In this document: positions 60,692-64,000 of the stretch, in pieces
Layout: every line of letters begins with the position of its first letter
How positions within the stretch are numbered: the stretch's first letter is position 1
Source of the DNA: Sinorhizobium sp. 6-70
GTDB taxonomy: Bacteria > Pseudomonadota > Alphaproteobacteria > Rhizobiales > Rhizobiaceae
DNA: 64,000 nucleotides
Reading direction: 5' to 3'
Assembly (NCBI RefSeq): GCF_030124375.1
Contig: NZ_JASKLS010000017.1
Span: forward strand, 82,394 to 146,393
Translations under genes and position numbers: made by a program
The notes under the pieces: generated by a model
What the model saw: only the letters and a program-made list of their open reading frames with translations
Told to the model about the DNA's origin: nothing
Database searches by the model: none

Positions 60692-61930
60692 TCAGAGGCC
60701 GCTGTTCTCGGCAGCCGTCTTCAAGGCGTCTTCGGCGGAAGTCTGGCCGAGCAACGCTTCCTGGATCGCCTGCTGCAGGGCTGTCGAAAGCTCCTGATAT
60801 TTCGGCGTCGTCGGCCGCGGATACATCGCCGCAAGGCCGCGCTTCGCTGCCGCGATCAGCTCTTCCTGGCCTTTCGTCACGCTGGCGTCCTCGTAGGACG
60901 AGGCCCAGATCGGCAGGCTGAGCTTCGCATAGGCGTTCTGCGTCGGCTGAGAGGTCATGTGGACGATGTATTTCCATGCTTCGTCCGGATGCTGGCTTGT
61001 AGAGGTGATACCGAGGCCCATCGAGCCGTTGACGGCCGAAACCTCGCTCTTGCCGGCGACGCCCGGAGCCGGCACCACGCCGACCTTGCCGGCGACCTTG
61101 CTTTCCTTGGGGTCGTTGGCGAGGTTGTACATATAGGTCCAGTTGAGCGCAAAGGCCGCCTCGCCGTTCTGGAACACCTTGCGCACGTCCTCCTCCAGGA
61201 ATTCCTTGGAGTTCGGATTGGTGATGCCGGAGGTGTAGCTCGAAACCATGTAGTTCAGCGCATCGAGACCGCCGCCGGTGGTAAAGGCCGGCTTGCCGCC
61301 GTCGATGAACTTGCCGCCATAGGCGCTGACCAGCGTCGTGTAATCGCAGATCGCGGCTTCGGCCTGCGACCAGCTCCAGGCGATGGGGGTTGCGAGCAAT
61401 CCCTTGTCCTTGATCGTCTTTGCCTGTTCGGCAAGCTCGTCCCAGGTCTTCGGCGGCGCGGTGATGCCGGCCTTTTCCAGGATTTCCTTGTTGTAGAACA
61501 GATATTTGGTATCGAGGATCCACGGCATGCCGTAGCGCTTGCCGTCATATTCGACCGTGGTCCAGGCACCCGGCAGAACGCCATTCTTCATCTCGTCGGT
61601 GATGCGGTCGGTGACATCGACCAGCACCTTGTTGGTGGCGTATTCGGCCGGCCAGATGACGTCGAAGAGAACGACGTCGTAACCGCCGCCGGAGCCCTGC
61701 GCCAGCACGGTCTTGTCGTGCAGTCCTTCATAGGGGACGAATTCGAGATTGACCTTTACGTCCGGGTTGGCCTTGGTGAAGGCCTCCGTCATGGCGCGAA
61801 CATCGGCCTCGCTATAGGCGGCCTGAGCCATGAACAGCGCGTTCAGCGTCGTTTCCGCATAAGCCTCGCCGCTGAAGGATATTCCGACAAGGGCAGCGCC
61901 AAGCAGTGCATTGCGCGTGGATTTCAACAT
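60692..61930 (-). CDS. Sugar ABC transporter substrate-binding protein (second importer)
   Basis: A 412-residue CUT1 binding protein from the ATG at 61930, with GGAGG upstream. Its signal peptide is about residues 1-25 and ends SGEAYA. The mature part has TTLNALFMAQAAYSEADVRAMTEAFTKANPDVKVNLEFVPYEG and MPWILDTKYLFYNKEILEKAGI, typical of family 1 sugar-binding proteins. It is the first gene of the operon with two permeases, the SIS protein, PfkB kinase and ATPase. The divergent ROK regulator shares the intergenic region. Confidence 0.92.
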   Translation of the reverse strand: MLKSTRNALLGAALVGISFSGEAYAETTLNALFMAQAAYSEADVRAMTEAFTKANPDVKVNLEFVPYEGLHDKTVLAQGSGGGYDVVLFDVIWPAEYATNKVLVDVTDRITDEMKNGVLPGAWTTVEYDGKRYGMPWILDTKYLFYNKEILEKAGITAPPKTWDELAEQAKTIKDKGLLATPIAWSWSQAEAAICDYTTLVSAYGGKFIDGGKPAFTTGGGLDALNYMVSSYTSGITNPNSKEFLEEDVRKVFQNGEAAFALNWTYMYNLANDPKESKVAGKVGVVPAPGVAGKSEVSAVNGSMGLGITSTSQHPDEAWKYIVHMTSQPTQNAYAKLSLPIWASSYEDASVTKGQEELIAAAKRGLAAMYPRPTTPKYQELSTALQQAIQEALLGQTSAEDALKTAAENSGL

Positions 61931-62004
61931 TGTTGCCTCCAATAACCGATCGTTTCAGTTCCCGGCGCGGCTCATCCGCGCGCCGGATGCGAAGAATCCG
62001 CCAC

Positions 62005-62110
62005 TACAGCGCCCGCGCGTTCTGTCAGACGCGCAAAGGACGCTGTAACACTCTGAATTGCTGCATGTTTTCATCCTTAAATCGCTACGATATAAGGACA
62101 CATGCAGTAG
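62005..62110. repeat. Rhizobial-type intergenic palindromic element
   Basis: Nested inverted repeats: TACAGCG (62005-62011) with CGCTGTA (62041-62047), inside it GCGCGT (62015-62020) with ACGCGC (62029-62034), then CTGCATGT with ACATGCAG near 62062 and 62099. From memory this arrangement, ending TGCAGTAG, is a frequent rhizobial intergenic element; the exact family name is not certain. It lies between two divergent genes. Confidence 0.75.
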
Positions 62111-62199
62111 CGCGGCGGCCGTCGACAAATCAATCGGAGCGTTTGCGACAGCACGGCACCGTCGCCTTCGTTCCCCCGAGGTTCTTGCGACCTCTTATT

Positions 62200-62218
62200 A
62201 AGTCAATTGTCTTGACTT
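62200..62218. promoter_or_regulatory. Perfect palindrome upstream of the ROK gene
   Basis: AAGTCAA (62200-62206) and TTGACTT (62212-62218) flank a 5-base spacer. The right arm could also be the -35 box TTGACT of the ROK promoter. A ROK protein bound here would block its own gene. The site ends 43 bases before the ATG. Confidence 0.6.
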
Positions 62219-62261
62219 ATTTCTTCGCCAATATTCTAACAGTGTCAAGCGGGATTTGTGG

Positions 62262-63491
62262 ATGAACGAGATGCGCCCCATCCGGGCCAAGAGCGGGACC
62301 AATCAGGAGGGGACCAGCGCGCACAACCGCCGCGTGATGATCGACGCTTTGCGGTTGAACGGGCAATTGTCGCGCGCCGATCTGGCGCGGGCGACCGCGC
62401 TCACCAAACAGACCGTATCGAACATTATCGAGGAGCTCGAATGCGACGGCCTGGTCACGTCTCTCGCCGCCGTGCGCAAGGGCAGGGGGCAGCCGTCGAC
62501 GCCCTACCGGCTGGTTCCCGAAGGCGCCTTCGCGATCGGCCTGCAGATTGACCGGCATGTCACGCGCACGATCGCGGTCGATCTGATCGGCACTGTGCTC
62601 GCACGCGGCGAGGCGAACCTGCCTGCCGGTGGCCCGGCGACGGGTGTCGCGACCATTCTGGACTTGATTGCCAGGACGCGTCGCGACCTGACAGGGATCG
62701 CGCCGCAGTCCAGGGACCGCTTCGTCGGTCTTGGCGTTGCTATGCCCGGGCCGTTCGGCATCGAGGCGGACGCCGACGATCCCTGGATGATGGCGGCCTG
62801 GCAGAAGTTTCCTCTCCTGGAAACGCTGTCGGTCGGCACCGGTCTCGACGTGCGCTTACAGAACGACGCAGCCGCAGCCGCGACGGCCGAGAAGATGGTC
62901 GGCGCGGCGCACGGCGTCGATCAGGCGATCTGCATCTATCTTGGCTACGGCCTCGGCGCCGGGCTGATCCTCAATGGCGAACTTTATCGCGGCGCCAACG
63001 GCAATGCCGGCGAGATCGGCATGATCTTGAGTCAGCCGCGCGCCGTGTACGGCATCCAGCGAGCGCCGCTCGAACACCGGGCTTCCATCGCGTCGCTCAG
63101 CAAGATCCTTGGCCTCGATCCGGCCAATCCGGATCTTTATCGCCGGATCGACGAGATCGCGGGCGGACCGGACGCACGCGTCACCGCCTGGGTCGAAGAC
63201 GTGGCATTCGAGCTGCAGGCCGCCATTCAGGCGTTGGAGAGCATTTTCGATCCACAAACCATTATCCTGTGCGGCGGCATGCCGCCGGGTCTCGCCCGCC
63301 TGTTGATCGAGGCCATCCATCCGTTGCTGCCTTCGATTGCGGAGCATCGCGCCCGAAGCATGCCGCGCCTGCAACTGGGCTTTACCGACCCTTGGGCCGT
63401 GGCGATCGGTGCAGCGGCGGAGCCGATCAGCCGGACTTTCGACCCTCGTTTTTCCGCAATCCTGAAGACGCGCATCGCGGGTGCAGTCTGA
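62262..63491 (+). CDS. ROK-family transcriptional regulator
   Basis: About 409 residues from the ATG at 62262. The winged-helix DNA-binding domain is at about 17-70 (AHNRRVMIDALRLNGQLSRADLARATALTKQTVSNIIEELECDGLV). A sugar-kinase-like ROK domain follows (FVGLGVAMPGPFGIEAD, YLGYGLGAGLILNGELYRGANGNAGEIGMIL). The CxCGxxGCxE zinc motif of many ROK proteins is not seen. It is divergent from the second importer operon and probably represses it until the sugar or its phosphate binds. Confidence 0.9.
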   Translation: MNEMRPIRAKSGTNQEGTSAHNRRVMIDALRLNGQLSRADLARATALTKQTVSNIIEELECDGLVTSLAAVRKGRGQPSTPYRLVPEGAFAIGLQIDRHVTRTIAVDLIGTVLARGEANLPAGGPATGVATILDLIARTRRDLTGIAPQSRDRFVGLGVAMPGPFGIEADADDPWMMAAWQKFPLLETLSVGTGLDVRLQNDAAAAATAEKMVGAAHGVDQAICIYLGYGLGAGLILNGELYRGANGNAGEIGMILSQPRAVYGIQRAPLEHRASIASLSKILGLDPANPDLYRRIDEIAGGPDARVTAWVEDVAFELQAAIQALESIFDPQTIILCGGMPPGLARLLIEAIHPLLPSIAEHRARSMPRLQLGFTDPWAVAIGAAAEPISRTFDPRFSAILKTRIAGAV

Positions 63492-63829
63492 ACAGGCAAG
63501 CTGTTGCCGGCGGCGACCGCCGGAGCAGCGCCAGCGTTCCGCGATATCACCGCATCGGTCGCTTTCTTCCTCCCCGGGGTCAAGCAGAGGAAATCTCGCG
63601 CGGTCAAGTGCGCAGGGAAAAGCTTGCTAGTCGGTCATAGGTGACGAGAATCATTTTCCCGGATGCTTGAAATATTAGCGATATAGCGTTTAAATACCTG
63701 CGCGCAGCGATCCGGCCTTATTTTCGCCGGCTGCGACTAATTAATACTTTAGGCCGCGATGCTTTCGAGCGCGGCAGACTTAGTCATTGCACGTATAAAA
63801 ATTTTGAATTTTGATAGAGGGATTGCGAT
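63492..63829. other. Upstream region of nodP/cysD
   Basis: This 338-base gap has two short hairpins: CCGGC with GCCGG near 63705 and CCGCG with CGCGG near 63755. It becomes AT-rich towards 63830. No gene is apparent. I looked for a nod box and did not find a convincing one. Confidence 0.4.
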
Positions 63830-64000
63830 ATGTCTCTTTCCCATCTTCGGCGACTTGAAGCTGAAGCAATTCACGCCATTCGCGAAGTTGTTGCGACGTT
63901 TTCAAATCCGGTTGTACTTTATTCCATCGGAAAAGACTCTTCCGTCTTGTTGCATCTGGCGATGAAAGCGTTTTTTCCATCCAAGCCACCTTTCCCTTTC
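63830..64000 (+). CDS. nodP: Sulfate adenylyltransferase subunit 2 (NodP/CysD), N-terminal part
   Basis: The last 171 bases encode 57 residues and run off the edge. The product begins MSLSHLRRLEAEAIHAIREV and contains VVLYSIGKDSSVLLHLAMKAFFPSKPPF. The PP-loop motif SIGKDS is the ATP pyrophosphatase site of CysD/NodP. With NodQ/CysN it makes adenosine phosphosulfate and PAPS for cysteine synthesis and, in rhizobia, Nod factor sulfation. Rhizobia can carry several copies (nodP1, nodP2, cysD), and the part seen does not tell which one this is. The ATG at 63830 follows a GAGGGAT ribosome site. Confidence 0.85.
   Translation, partial: MSLSHLRRLEAEAIHAIREVVATFSNPVVLYSIGKDSSVLLHLAMKAFFPSKPPFPF

Noticed and set aside
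63492..63829. nod box upstream of nodP
   Set aside because: No convincing repeated ATC-N9-GAT pattern was found.
1..64000. CRISPR arrays, rRNA, tRNA and insertion sequences
   Set aside because: No regularly spaced direct repeats, no RNA gene signature and no intact transposase gene were seen on reading; small RNAs cannot be excluded.

Overview
The window is high-GC alphaproteobacterial DNA and looks like a rhizobium of the Sinorhizobium/Ensifer group. The evidence is the gene set (NasST-controlled nitrate assimilation, leucine catabolism genes, CUT1 sugar importers), several rhizobial-type intergenic palindromes, and a NodP/CysD-type ATP sulfurylase gene at the right edge. From memory, similar gene neighbourhoods occur on the pSymB chromid of S. 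meliloti. That placement is an inference, not something read from the sequence.

Left part (1-8.8 kb): the end of a TRAP transporter (dctM partial, dctQ), a divergent TetR regulator, a zinc alcohol dehydrogenase, a Nudix hydrolase, about 0.7 kb without a convincing gene, and an RND efflux pair (adaptor plus permease). Next (8.9-22.2 kb, all minus strand) is a complete assimilatory nitrate region. nasT-nasS encode an ANTAR antiterminator and its nitrate sensor. The long operon nrtA-nrtB-nrtCD-nirB-nirD-nasA-cysG encodes uptake, nitrate and nitrite reduction and siroheme synthesis. The nrtA leader carries a strong sigma-54 promoter match, an ANTAR-type hexaloop hairpin and an intrinsic terminator, which is the layout of a NasT-controlled attenuator. 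The cysG gene appears to lack the end of its methyltransferase domain.

Middle (22.4-38.7 kb): a cytoplasmic HtrA-like protease, then a compact minus-strand locus made of a SARP/TPR regulator, a 72-residue protein, a YcaO enzyme, TfuA, and a separate 78-residue protein. YcaO plus TfuA is the known pair for ATP-dependent backbone thioamidation, so this locus is the best candidate for an undescribed system. It is followed by a PraR-like Xre regulator, an asnC-lysE pair, gluconokinase, a full leucine/isovalerate catabolic operon (ivd-mccB-ridA-mccA-hmgL-enoyl-CoA hydratase), and an Xre/MbcA-RES toxin-antitoxin pair bracketed by dispersed repeats.

Right part (38.8-64 kb): a sulfate ABC operon (sbp-cysT-cysW-cysA) extended by an FAD hydroxyacid oxidase and followed by an ATC-hydrolase-like gene; KDG kinase; a CNNM/CorC-type CBS protein; an arabinofuranosidase plus CUT1 importer cluster with an ArsR-type regulator and shared GATAT palindromes; a D-threonine aldolase-like gene; a second CUT1 importer with SIS-domain and PfkB proteins and a divergent ROK regulator; and the first 57 codons of nodP/cysD. 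No rRNA, tRNA, CRISPR array or intact insertion sequence was seen.
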